DNA of 64,000 bases from JACVRN01 sp963715565 (lineage in GTDB: Bacteria; Acidobacteriota; Blastocatellia; Pyrinomonadales; Pyrinomonadaceae): the NCBI GenBank assembly GCA_963715565.1, contig OY970256.1:1860001-1924000 (forward strand), written 5' to 3'. Numbering within the stretch: position 1 is the first letter of the stretch; every line of letters begins with the position of its first letter. A model generated the notes under the pieces. The model saw only the letters and a list, made by a program, of their open reading frames with translations, was not told where the DNA came from and made no database searches. Shown piece by piece: positions 1-7,835 of this stretch. A program made the translations under genes and the position numbers.

Positions 1-310
1 CGCCCGGCGCGAAAAGCACCGCCGCGCGCTTCAAAGGCACAGGCCCGTTCTCCGGAAAGACCCACGCGAAGATGACGAGCGAGTATTGCAGCAAGAGCGC
101 GATGATGAAACTGGAGCTGGCCCACCAGTGGGCCGAGCCGTTCGCGGGCGTGAAGCCCCAGAAGGCTATGTCCTTGATGGTCCAGAGGGCTAGACAGGCT
201 ATAAAGGCCGCGAACGTCTGATGCGTGCGGCTGCGCGGCGCGGCGACAAAGACGTAAAAGCCGAGCAGCACGAGCAGGAACAACGCCAGCAGAAGCAGGG
301 CGAGAAGCAT
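1..310 (-). CDS. N-terminal part of a membrane protein (runs off the left edge)
   Basis: The reading frame opens at an ATG whose complement is at 308-310 and stays open to the window edge, giving 103 residues. It begins with a very hydrophobic Leu-rich segment (about residues 1-23), then a short basic loop (APRSRTHQ) and at least two further hydrophobic segments (about 30-45 and 58-80) containing many Trp and Phe residues. This resembles the N-terminal multi-spanning sensor region of some membrane histidine kinases, but too little is present to assign a function. It lies downstream of two other minus-strand membrane-protein genes and is separated from them by a heptad-word hairpin. The call as a real gene rests on codon pattern and hydrophobicity only. 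Confidence 0.6.
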   Translation of the reverse strand, partial: MLLALLLLALFLLVLLGFYVFVAAPRSRTHQTFAAFIACLALWTIKDIAFWGFTPANGSAHWWASSSFIIALLLQYSLVIFAWVFPENGPVPLKRAAVLFAPG

Positions 311-420
311 AAGAAAGTGAGCAGTAAGCAGTAAGCAGTGAGCAGTCAAACGAAAAACTGAGCGACCCGGATTGCCGCTCGCTTTCTTTAACTGCTCACT
401 GCTTACTTCTTACTTTTTAC
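311..420. repeat. Heptad-word hairpin B1
   Basis: The left arm iterates AGCAGTA, AGCAGTA, AGCAGTG, AGCAGTC. The right arm (about 388-420) is the matching ACTGCTC, ACTGCTT, ACTTCTT series. It sits exactly between two minus-strand genes and overlaps the stop codon of the gene ending at 417, so it could act as a terminator. Confidence 0.7.
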
Positions 421-1055
421 ATCCCTAAAATCAGCGCGCTGATGACGAGCGTCACGCCGGAGGCGAGCGGCCAGAAATGGCGCGCGTCAATCATACCACC
501 GCGCCAGACCAGACGGTGAAGCGCGGCGAACAGCGCGAAGGCCACAGCGCCGACGGCCATCGCCATGTACGCGCCGAAAACTGCGCCGATGCCGAAGAAG
601 ATAAAGCCTCCGGCAGCGCCCGTGATTGCGCCCCAGCCCATGCCAAGAACCGGGACGAGCACCATCATCGTGCTCCACGAATCGCGCTCTATATATTCGA
701 CTGACCGGCTCAAAGCAACGCCCATCCAGTAGCCCGTCACGGCGCAGATGATGTTCATAAACAGGAGAACCAGAAACACCAGTCCGTTTCCTTCGCTGAA
801 CCCGTAGCCGAACATCTTTGTGAAAATGGCTGCGGGTGGGAAAATCCCGAGCAGCAGGCCGAAGAGCGCGTAGGTGCGCCGCATGGACATGGGCCGTCGC
901 ATCAAGAGCATCTCGTCTTCTTCCGAAGCGGTCCTGAATAATCGACGACGGCGCTCGTCGTAGCCGTTCGCGGCCACGAGCCAGCTCAGCCTTGCGAAAA
1001 CGTCGTTTCCCTCGGGCGGTCTCTGAAAATCAATTGCGGTCTGTGTTCCGTACAT
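417..1055 (-). CDS. Polytopic membrane protein of unknown function
   Basis: The protein has 212 residues from an ATG at 1055. GGAGG lies just upstream of this start, which is preferred over a longer frame opening at 1127. The N-terminal 60 residues are charged and soluble (ERRRRLFRTASEEDE). They are followed by four or five transmembrane segments, several rich in Gly and Ala (GAAGGFIFFGIGAVFGAYMAMAVG), like packed helices in small transport or scaffold proteins. I do not recognise a family. Its start lies 70 bp inside the 3' end of the next gene upstream (986-1858), so the two are probably co-transcribed and translationally linked. Confidence 0.7.
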   Translation of the reverse strand: MYGTQTAIDFQRPPEGNDVFARLSWLVAANGYDERRRRLFRTASEEDEMLLMRRPMSMRRTYALFGLLLGIFPPAAIFTKMFGYGFSEGNGLVFLVLLFMNIICAVTGYWMGVALSRSVEYIERDSWSTMMVLVPVLGMGWGAITGAAGGFIFFGIGAVFGAYMAMAVGAVAFALFAALHRLVWRGGMIDARHFWPLASGVTLVISALILGM

Positions 1056-1858
1056 CTTTCCTCCACAAAGGCGCTTGCGTGCGCCTGTTCCTGGTTCGCT
1101 TCCTGAAGACGCCGCAGGCGCGAGCATTCCGCGTCCATCAGGCGCGCAGCGCAGGCCACTGCGCTCGTGTCATCCAACAGCGAGAGGAGATCTATAGCAC
1201 GGTTGAAAATCTCCAGCCGCGCTTCCGACATCTCGCGCCGCACGCTGCCTGCGTCCATGCCCGCGTCGTCACCATCAGGAGAGTTCCCTTCCTCTACTCT
1301 CAGCTCTGCCAGCGCGTGTAGCAGGCGCGTGCGCGCTCGCCTGCGGCGTGCAATCAGGCGCGCGACATTGCGGCGGTGAACGCAGCGCCCCGCCACTATG
1401 AGATCATCTCCACGCCGACCGGCGATGCGGTTTAGCTCCATCTCGTGTTTGACGGGAGCGCCGTCCGAATCTTCTTCGGCTTCGCTTCGTGCCAGCCCGA
1501 CGTACTGCTCCATGCTTTCACGCAGAGCGTAAAGGGTGCGTTCCACCTCTTCTGCTGCGGCGCGCGGCGTGCGCGCAAGCTCCAACGTCTTCTGGACGGC
1601 GCGTAGGAACGCGCGTGTGGATTCGTCAATTTTTGCTTCGGCCCGCGTATCATTGTCCAAGCTTCCTTCATCAACCTGATGACGATTGAAGCGAAAAAGA
1701 ATTGCAATCAGCGCCAGAGGCCAGAAGAGCAGGGCGGCTGCCGCATGCGCAAGCTTGCGCGCTTCACCGCTTGGCTGCGACTGTTCGCGCAAGTAGGCGC
1801 TGACGCCGAAGGGCGCGCCCGCCGCCAGATAGATGGTCATCGTCTCAGTTAATCTCAT
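986..1858 (-). CDS. Single-span membrane protein, highly charged, unknown
   Basis: From ATG 1858 the product is 290 residues; GAGG about nine bases upstream supports this start over a TTG at 1879, and ATG 1840 is a third option. One hydrophobic segment (about 39-56, ALLFWPLALIAILF) is followed by a long Arg/Glu-rich, helix-prone cytoplasmic region. No catalytic motif is visible. The last 70 bp overlap the start of the downstream membrane-protein gene in another frame. That is a larger overlap than usual, but the downstream gene has a good ribosome binding site, so I keep both. The pair probably works together at the membrane. Confidence 0.55.
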   Translation of the reverse strand: MRLTETMTIYLAAGAPFGVSAYLREQSQPSGEARKLAHAAAALLFWPLALIAILFRFNRHQVDEGSLDNDTRAEAKIDESTRAFLRAVQKTLELARTPRAAAEEVERTLYALRESMEQYVGLARSEAEEDSDGAPVKHEMELNRIAGRRGDDLIVAGRCVHRRNVARLIARRRRARTRLLHALAELRVEEGNSPDGDDAGMDAGSVRREMSEARLEIFNRAIDLLSLLDDTSAVACAARLMDAECSRLRRLQEANQEQAHASAFVEERCTEHRPQLIFRDRPRETTFSQG

Positions 1859-2678
1859 GGCACAAAGCCTCAGGGGCAACGTTCATGCCAGCCCGGTGGA
1901 ATGGTCCATGCGCGCTTTTTGGGTAATGCTTTTCAGCTTGCGTACAAAACACTTAGACAATTTGTAAGCCTTCGTGCGGGCCTTTGTGACGCGAACTTGG
2001 AACTTCTCTTGCGCCTTGCAATGCGCAAGTTTTCAAAGAGGCTTTGGCATTCTGCAAAGTTCCTGCGCCAGCGAGAGGAGTTGGAACTAACCGGCAAGCC
2101 GGACGTGAAGGAGATGATGCAGGAACGGCGCGGCAGTTTTCTGATGCAAGGTTTGACGGCTCCGGCGTGCGCCGGTTAATCCCTGGTTCATTGGCCGGGT
2201 CATTTAAACCAAGGTGCATCATTTAACCGTTTCCGGTTTGACGCTATGCGAAATAATACGTGGCGTGACCAAAATGTATGCAATAAAGCCACGCCAACAG
2301 AAGCGCTGCACGCGCGCGTTTCTTCTGTTCCAAACTGGTCCGGAACGATAGAAGCATGCCCTTATGCTTTTCAAGGAATAGATCGAAAGACCGCAAGAAA
2401 GCGCGGGATTTTCGTTCAAATCAAGGAGGACGCAGAGGGTCAAAGTCTTCGGCTAAAAGCGGGCAGGCGGCGTCTAAAGCTGTGAATCATCTTACGCAAA
2501 GCTTGCTCGATGTGCCCGTCAGATAAATTGTGGCCCTCAGTTTGCAAGACAAGTAGGGCGTGAACCGTTACGAGGTTCACCAATCAACAAAGATTGAACT
2601 CTAGAACGAGGATTTCGTTTTACAGAAAGAATCATCCGAAGATAAAGCAATCATTCGGACCGAAAATGGTAGGTCATT
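1859..2678. other. Long gene-free stretch
   Basis: Several short frames exist on both strands here, but none has convincing composition or a good start. A small perfect stem (GTGAACC, 7-base loop, GGTTCAC) lies near 2560-2580. I see nothing else that I can name. It may carry the promoter for the small gene at 2679. Confidence 0.4.
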
Positions 2679-2906
2679 ATGACTAAGAAAGCCCCGATAA
2701 AAATAATCAAGCGCAACGAGAGAAACCGGACGGAAGAAACCGTTCAGGAAAAAGAGCAGCCCAAGAAGACCGCGCAGGTAGCCGCGCGCGAGATGGTCAA
2801 CACCGTCAGCACCTGGGTCAACGAGTTCCAGCAGAAGCGACGCGCGGAAACCTCCAAGGCCATCAAGAGCCTGTTTCCCGACCCGCCGCAGCCGAGCGAG
2901 GCATAA
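2679..2906 (+). CDS. Small basic protein, unknown
   Basis: This is a 75-residue frame starting at ATG with GGTAGG a few bases upstream. The N-terminal half is very basic and Glu-rich (KKAPIKIIKRNERNR). The second half is predicted helical (VNTVSTWVNEFQQKRRAETSKAIKSLF) and ends in a Pro-rich tail. There is no signal peptide or membrane segment. The composition looks coding rather than random, but I recognise no family. It stands alone between gene-free stretches. A nucleic-acid-binding or ribosome-associated role would fit the charge but is only a guess. Confidence 0.5.
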   Translation: MTKKAPIKIIKRNERNRTEETVQEKEQPKKTAQVAAREMVNTVSTWVNEFQQKRRAETSKAIKSLFPDPPQPSEA

Positions 2907-3028
2907 ACCAACGGGCCGCAACCGTGGCCTACATGCTGCTCCGCGACGCGCCACGCGCGCGAGCGCACACAAAAATTTAATCGCAAGCCAGGGGCGGCCA
3001 CCGCGTCAACGCGAAGGGCCGCCCTTCT

Positions 3029-3124
3029 TCGATTGCGGATTTCGGATTGCGGAATGCGGATTGAAGAAACAGAAACCTTCTTGCTTTTTAATCCGCAATC
3101 CGAATTCCGCATTCCACAATCGAT
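3029..3124. repeat. Heptad-word hairpin B2
   Basis: The left arm at 3031-3062 reads GATTGCG, GATTTCG, GATTGCG, GAATGCG, GATT, and its near-perfect complement is at 3090-3124. The loop contains GAAACAGAAACC. It shares its word with B3 and B7. It lies between two small plus-strand genes. Confidence 0.75.
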
Positions 3125-3208
3125 TGACATGGTGGCGAGTGGGCGATTAGCATTCGTGATGATCCTCGCCCTTCTAGTAGAGAGAGCCTTGGGAAAGGTG
3201 GAACTCAC

Positions 3209-3397
3209 GTGAAAAAATCCGAGCGTAAATCTATCAAGAACAGAACAGAGCGCCCCATCTTCACCGGCCTGCGCAAACCCTTAGCACCGCCGGGCCATCC
3301 CCTTAGTCAGGCCAAGCCTGAAGAACGTGCACACCCGGCTGGCCGCACGGCCAAGCACAAGCGGCCTCCTGCCAAGGGCGAAGGCGACGAGGGATAA
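3209..3397 (+). CDS. Small Pro/Lys/Arg-rich protein, unknown
   Basis: This is a 62-residue frame beginning with GTG, preceded by AAGGTGGAA at a suitable distance. The peptide is dominated by Lys, Arg, Pro and Ala, with patches such as KKSERKSIKNR and KHKRPPAKGEGDEG, and has no hydrophobic segment. It is probably disordered. The support is a good ribosome binding site and the same orientation as the next gene. It could be spurious. Confidence 0.4.
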   Translation: MKKSERKSIKNRTERPIFTGLRKPLAPPGHPLSQAKPEERAHPAGRTAKHKRPPAKGEGDEG

Positions 3398-3464
3398 AAC
3401 TCGCTCCTGACCGTCCGACAGGATGGCTGAAAGCTTGCCGTTAAACCTGAAGACCGGAGACCTG

Positions 3465-4007
3465 ATGTCAGAGCGCGAATCAAACAGCGAAGTGGCCGCC
3501 GCTTTCGTCGCAAAGGCCCGCGCACTTTTGATGACGGATTACCTGCCCAAGATAGAACGTTGCCTGGAAAAGCTGAGTGACGAGAAGGTGTGGTGGCGTG
3601 CGGGCGAAGAATCCAACAGTATAGGGAATCTCTTACTGCATCTGGCGGGCAACGTGCGGCAGTGGATTGTGAGCGGCGTCGGCGGGGCGGAAGACCACCG
3701 CACGCGCCAGATGGAATTTGACGAGCGCTCCGTGGTTCCGAGCGCGGAGCTAATCGCGCATCTCAGTAGAACGCTCGAAGAGGTGGACGCCGTGCTGGCC
3801 GCGCTTCCCACATCCGCGCTGCTTGAGCGACGGCGAATTCAGGGCACGGAGACGACTGTGCTCGAAGCCGTCTTTCATGTCGTAGAACATTTTTCCATGC
3901 ACACGGGGCAGATTATCCTGCTCACCAAGATGCTCGCGCAAAGCGATCTGGAATTCTACGATTTCTCATCCGGCGCTCCGCGCGCCGCGTGGCACAAACA
4001 GGAATAA
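3465..4007 (+). CDS. DinB-like / DUF1572 family protein
   Basis: The product is 180 residues from ATG 3465, which has GGAG eight bases upstream; a frame from 3423 adds 14 residues but has a poorer site. The sequence fits the DinB four-helix fold of the DUF1572 type: a helix ending in LLLHLAGNVRQW and a late helix with VVEHFSMHTGQI. These carry the spaced histidines that bind a metal in DinB-like proteins. The family is related to metal-dependent thiol transferases, but most members have no known reaction. It is convergent with the lipoprotein gene downstream, with a heptad-word hairpin between them. Confidence 0.75.
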   Translation: MSERESNSEVAAAFVAKARALLMTDYLPKIERCLEKLSDEKVWWRAGEESNSIGNLLLHLAGNVRQWIVSGVGGAEDHRTRQMEFDERSVVPSAELIAHLSRTLEEVDAVLAALPTSALLERRRIQGTETTVLEAVFHVVEHFSMHTGQIILLTKMLAQSDLEFYDFSSGAPRAAWHKQE

Positions 4008-4110
4008 ATCAATTGCGGATTTCGGAATGCGGAATGCGGATTGAAAAGAAAGAAGGTTGTCGCTTCTTATTCTTCAATCCGCAATCCGAAATCCGCATTC
4101 CGAAATTCTT
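4008..4110. repeat. Heptad-word hairpin B3
   Basis: The left arm reads GATTTCG, GAATGCG, GAATGCG, GATTG and the complement follows at about 4073-4107. The arms are extended by GAAAGAAG / CTTCTTATTC. It exactly fills the space between two convergent genes, so it could terminate both. Confidence 0.75.
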
Positions 4111-4598
4111 TAGTCGTTGCTGTTGTCGTCGTCGTCAGAGGATTTGTTGGAGCTGGGCGCAGCCCCGCCCGTGATTGTATAGGTGGCCGTCTTCTTGTCT
4201 TTCTCCTCGCCCTGTTCGTTAATCATGGCGACTTCGATTCTGTACTTGCCGTTGGGCCAGCCCGCTCCGCCCCACGAATACCAGAAGGTCGCCGTGCCCG
4301 CGCCGGGCAGCTCAATTACCTTCTCGGAATCGGGAACCATCTCGCCGTTCTTCTGTCCCGGCACGTCGTCGAAATAGAGGCGTGCGCGCATCTTCCATTT
4401 GTCCGAAGTGTTGGAGAGCGTGGCGATGGCGTAAACCCTGTCCTTCGGGCCGAAGCTGGTGGTTTCGGTCGTTACCTTCTCGTCTTTGCCGAGCTTGAGG
4501 CTGCTGATGTTGGCCGTGCTGGCGCTAAAATTACAGGCCCACGCAAAGGCCAGGACCAGAGCGAGTCCCAACCCCATGTTCCATCTGTTAGTTTTCAT
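4110..4598 (-). CDS. Lipoprotein of unknown function
   Basis: The 162-residue product starts with a lipoprotein signal: basic start MKTNRWN, hydrophobic core, and a lipobox ending AWAC with Cys22 as the likely lipidated residue. AGGAGG precedes the ATG. The mature part looks like an all-beta domain (DRVYAIATLSNTSDKWKMRARLYFDD, then GTATFWYSWGGAGWPNGKYRIEVAMIN). It ends in an Asp/Ser/Asn-rich tail. Similar beta-sandwich lipoproteins are common in this phylum with no assigned role. It probably sits on the inner face of the outer membrane or on the cell surface. Confidence 0.7.
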   Translation of the reverse strand: MKTNRWNMGLGLALVLAFAWACNFSASTANISSLKLGKDEKVTTETTSFGPKDRVYAIATLSNTSDKWKMRARLYFDDVPGQKNGEMVPDSEKVIELPGAGTATFWYSWGGAGWPNGKYRIEVAMINEQGEEKDKKTATYTITGGAAPSSNKSSDDDDNSND

Positions 4599-4753
4599 TA
4601 TAGGGATTTCCTCCTCCTGTGTTGCACCTGAAAGTCAGGCGACTGATGCATTCAAAATAGTTGACCGACCGCACGAATCTTTTGTCAGGATAAAAGCGTC
4701 TGGCCGGTTGCCCGCGTCTCTACAGACAGAGAGAGCCAACCCGTCTATAGAAG

Positions 4754-4816
4754 CCGGAGGGTTACGCGCTGGCGCTCGCTCATTAAAGTGCGAGCGCCAG
4801 CATGATAACCCTCCGG
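4754..4816. repeat. Two-part perfect inverted repeat
   Basis: An outer 11-bp stem (CCGGAGGGTTA at 4754-4764 with its complement at 4806-4816) encloses a perfect 12-bp stem (GCTGGCGCTCGC at 4768-4779, complement 4790-4801) with a 10-base loop. It lies between the lipoprotein gene and the end of the CHAT gene. It could be an RNA hairpin or a protein-binding site. Confidence 0.7.
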
Positions 4817-4849
4817 TTGCCGGAAATTAAAATCTGCCGGGGTTCAAAA

Positions 4850-4880
4850 GAGCCGTAGACCGCTTGCCAGTCTACGGCTC
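4850..4880 (-). terminator. Probable terminator of the kinase/CHAT operon
   Basis: A perfect 11-bp stem (GAGCCGTAGAC with its complement) and a 9-base loop lie just past the CHAT stop codon. On the minus strand the stem is followed by TTTTGAA, a weak U-tract. Confidence 0.65.
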
Positions 4881-4893
4881 CGTGAAAGAAAGT

Positions 4894-7713
4894 TTAGCGC
4901 CAGTCGCCGACAAGCACGAACGGAGCCCAGTAGAATGGCGCGGCATATTTTTTACCGGCGATCATGTCCGTCTGAGCCTGACGCATGGCCGCGCCCGCAG
5001 GCATGCCCTGACCTGTCAACATCTTCTTGTAGAAGCCTGTCATCAGGTCTGCCGTCGATTTGTCGGCCACTGACCAGAGGCTCACGCCCACTGTCGGCGC
5101 GCCCGCGTACATAAAGGCGCGCGTGAGACCGATGACGCCTTCGCCTCGCTTCTCTTTTCCTAAGCCCGTCTCGCACGCTGACAACATGACGAGCGGAGAG
5201 CCAAGATTGAGATTAAAGATTTCGTCCGTGCGCAGGAAGCCGTCGCCCGTCTTGTTCCCCACAAGCGAGAGCACCAGACCCGTGAACTGCGGGCGCTCTG
5301 CGTTCAAGAGCCCGTGCGTCGCAACGTGTACGATGCGGTAGTTCTTCAAATCCTTGGTCGCGACGTTGGCCTCGCTCGCGTTGAGGTCGAGCCAGACATC
5401 GGCTGTCCCGCCCGATGCTTTTGTAATCTGCGAAATCTGCTCGGCTTCGGTGCGCGTCCCCATCAAGCGCGCGAGCGGGAGCCCGCTTCCGGCTGCGCCG
5501 GACGCTCCGGCTGACTGGCCCGCCACGTCCTGAATGGCGCTCGAAAGCCCAAGGCCGCGCGTGTCGCCTCCGCCTGCCGCCGCTCCGGCTGCACCGCGTG
5601 AGCGCGGGTCAGCCGAGTTGTAAACCGGGTCGGCCACGAGCAGCACGCTTTTGCCCGTCGCGGGCTTCGCCTGTTTTCTGATGACCGAGATTACGGACGC
5701 CGATGGCGAGTACACAATCTCGTTGGTCTTGACCAGATAAGGCAGCGCCGAATAATCTGCACCGCCGGAAGCAGAAACGAGCGCTTCAAACGGCACGTAG
5801 TTCAAAGAGCCGTCGGCGACGACCAGGATGCGTTTGTCGCCTATGTCTTTGGCCGCAGGCTCGACAGCGGTTTTGTAGAGCGCGTTTGAAGCATTCGCAA
5901 ACGCCGTGACCGCAGCACTGTCCGCCGGGGCAGCGCTCAAACCTAAACCGCGCGTCTGCCCGCTCGCGACATCCGCGCCGACTAATCGAGTGCGAAGCTT
6001 GGAAGGAACGAGCTGTGCTCGGAGGTCAATCGCCTGCTGGTCAACTGCGGAACGCGCGGGCAGCTTAAAGAGCGAAACGCCGCTCTGTGTCACGGCCCAG
6101 AGATAGGAGCTTTGCGCGCCGAGGTTGTATTCCAGAAGCACGGTCTTGTCGTCCAGAACCTGCTGCTGGACTTCGGAGAGCGAAAGCGGCGCGGGCTGTG
6201 TCAAAGAAGCGTAACGCGGGCTTGCCGAACGAATCTGATTTTCAATGCTGTCGTATTCGGTACGGAGCTTATCAAGCTCGGCCTCAAGGTCGGCGTTGGA
6301 TTTCTTCTGGTCGCCTTCCGAAAGGCTCGCGCCCGTCAGAACCTGCGCAATCTCCTGCTGGCGGTCCAGATTATCCTGCTTACGCTTTATGAGGTCTGCG
6401 GGCACGCCTTGCGTAAGGTCCGCGCCGATTTCTCCGAGCATGTCCAGAAGCGAGCGCGCTCTGGACTGTTCCGTAATCTTGAAAGCTTCGGCAGCGTCCG
6501 TGAGAGCCGCGCCCGTCAGAGCGCCGCCCGCGGGCTGCGTCATCAAAGCACGCTCGGCGAGTGCGCCCGCCGCTTCGTCAAAGACATCCTTGGTGGTGGC
6601 AAGAAACGTCGTGCGCGCTTCGTCTGCCGAAAGGCTGCCCGAGCGAATCGCTTCGATAGTCGTCAGCGCATCGCGGTAAGCGGCGATAGCATCGTCGCGT
6701 CCCTTCGCTGACTTCTTAGGGTCTTTCTCTGCGGCAGCCAGCGCCCAACGGCTGCGGCCAATGCCGCGCAGCGCGGGCCATACAAGGTCTGGACGGTTGT
6801 CCTTACGCGCACTGTCGGCAGCCGCCGTGTAGAACTTGACGGCATCGGGGTAGCGTCCCTGATTCAGGGCCACGTCGCCCAGGCTTGTACGAGCGGCCAC
6901 ACGCCAGCGTCTGGCCTGCCCGAACCTGCCGTAGAGCGGATTGTCCGCCGCCGAGAGCGCGTTGTTAAAGTGCGTGTTCGCGCTGTCCATCTGGTTCGAC
7001 TGGTAATCTGCGCGGCCCATCCCCAGCTCATAAGTCGCGTAGAGGATAAACTGGCGATAGGTTTCGCGCGTCTTCTGTATTTCGCCCTGCACGTCAGCGC
7101 CGACAGAAGCAACGTCCCCTACCGTCGAGGCGCTCGGCGTGCCCGAGCCAATACCGCGCACCTTGCCAAAGATGCTCTTGCCCGTGTCAGCCTTCTTCTT
7201 CGCATCCTTGGCCGTGCCAGCAGCCGAAGTATCCGGCTTGGTCACAGTCATCTGCGAATAAGCAGAGCGGGCTTCACTGACATTGCCCTGACGAAAATAC
7301 ATCTCGCCGACTTTGGCTAACATCAGGTTCGCGTTGTAAGAGTCATTAGCAGAGCCGTAGGCAGCGCGCGCCTTCTGGTAATGGTCGAGCGCGACGCTGT
7401 ACTGTCCCTGGCGATTGTAGAGGTCGCCCAAAGCGTCGCGCGCAACAGCAGTGCCCTTGGCGTCGTTCGCCGCTTCAAAGCCTTTCAAAGCCTGCTCAAG
7501 CAAGCCCAGCGCCCGATCCGCCTGACCGCGCTTCAAGAGGCTGCGGCCCTGTTCTAAATTGGTTTTGGGGTCGCCTTGCGGGGGCGCAAACGTCGCGGCA
7601 GCAGTGGGCGCTGCGGTTGCCGCTCCTCCGGCCTCGGCCAAAGCTACGGGCAGACCGCTCAGCACGACCGCACACGAAAGCATGAGCGCGGCTGCGGTGG
7701 TTCTTCGATTCAT
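4894..7713 (-). CDS. Secreted TPR-CHAT domain protein (caspase-like peptidase family)
   Basis: The 939-residue product has a signal peptide (about 1-27), then tetratricopeptide-type helical repeats (about 50-160 and 220-340), then a long helical linker. The C-terminal CHAT domain spans about 580-939. CHAT is a clan CD caspase-like fold whose catalytic His and Cys are both visible: ATHG with His800 and SACETG with Cys847. The domain also has the usual GEG-IGLTRAF-YAGAPTV segment. GGAGG lies seven bases before the ATG. It is the last gene of a minus-strand block with two DUF4384-type kinases and a secreted DUF4384 protein, from which it is separated by a heptad hairpin. The signal peptide suggests action outside the cytoplasm. 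The peptide TRGLGLS occurs twice (about 585 and 719) and a close variant is in the neighbouring DUF4384 protein. Substrate and trigger are unknown. Confidence 0.88.
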   Translation of the reverse strand: MNRRTTAAALMLSCAVVLSGLPVALAEAGGAATAAPTAAATFAPPQGDPKTNLEQGRSLLKRGQADRALGLLEQALKGFEAANDAKGTAVARDALGDLYNRQGQYSVALDHYQKARAAYGSANDSYNANLMLAKVGEMYFRQGNVSEARSAYSQMTVTKPDTSAAGTAKDAKKKADTGKSIFGKVRGIGSGTPSASTVGDVASVGADVQGEIQKTRETYRQFILYATYELGMGRADYQSNQMDSANTHFNNALSAADNPLYGRFGQARRWRVAARTSLGDVALNQGRYPDAVKFYTAAADSARKDNRPDLVWPALRGIGRSRWALAAAEKDPKKSAKGRDDAIAAYRDALTTIEAIRSGSLSADEARTTFLATTKDVFDEAAGALAERALMTQPAGGALTGAALTDAAEAFKITEQSRARSLLDMLGEIGADLTQGVPADLIKRKQDNLDRQQEIAQVLTGASLSEGDQKKSNADLEAELDKLRTEYDSIENQIRSASPRYASLTQPAPLSLSEVQQQVLDDKTVLLEYNLGAQSSYLWAVTQSGVSLFKLPARSAVDQQAIDLRAQLVPSKLRTRLVGADVASGQTRGLGLSAAPADSAAVTAFANASNALYKTAVEPAAKDIGDKRILVVADGSLNYVPFEALVSASGGADYSALPYLVKTNEIVYSPSASVISVIRKQAKPATGKSVLLVADPVYNSADPRSRGAAGAAAGGGDTRGLGLSSAIQDVAGQSAGASGAAGSGLPLARLMGTRTEAEQISQITKASGGTADVWLDLNASEANVATKDLKNYRIVHVATHGLLNAERPQFTGLVLSLVGNKTGDGFLRTDEIFNLNLGSPLVMLSACETGLGKEKRGEGVIGLTRAFMYAGAPTVGVSLWSVADKSTADLMTGFYKKMLTGQGMPAGAAMRQAQTDMIAGKKYAAPFYWAPFVLVGDWR

Positions 7714-7740
7714 TTCTTACCTCCAAGAGGGATAAAAGCA

Positions 7741-7830
7741 GGGATGAGGGAGGAGGGATGAGGGATGAAAAGGAAGCTATTCAACACGAGTAGCTTTTCT
7801 TTCATCCCTCCTCCCTCATCCCTCATCCCT
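7741..7830. repeat. Heptad-word hairpin B4
   Basis: The arms iterate GGGATGA, GGGAGGA, GGGATGA, GGGATGA and the complement. The loop region carries GGAAGCTATTC followed by AACACGAGTAGC. It lies inside the CHAT operon, between the DUF4384 gene and the CHAT gene, so it could reduce or separate expression of the two. Confidence 0.75.
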
Positions 7831-7835
7831 TGTCG

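Noticed and set aside
1901..2485. Several small frames in the gene-free stretch
   Set aside because: They overlap one another, lack ribosome binding sites and have no protein-like pattern.
2560..2580. A tRNA-like stem-loop with a 7-base loop
   Set aside because: Only one arm is present; there is no acceptor stem or T-arm around it.
7741..7830. Short regular repeats as a possible CRISPR array
   Set aside because: The 7-bp words have no spacers and form inverted arms; no cas gene is present.
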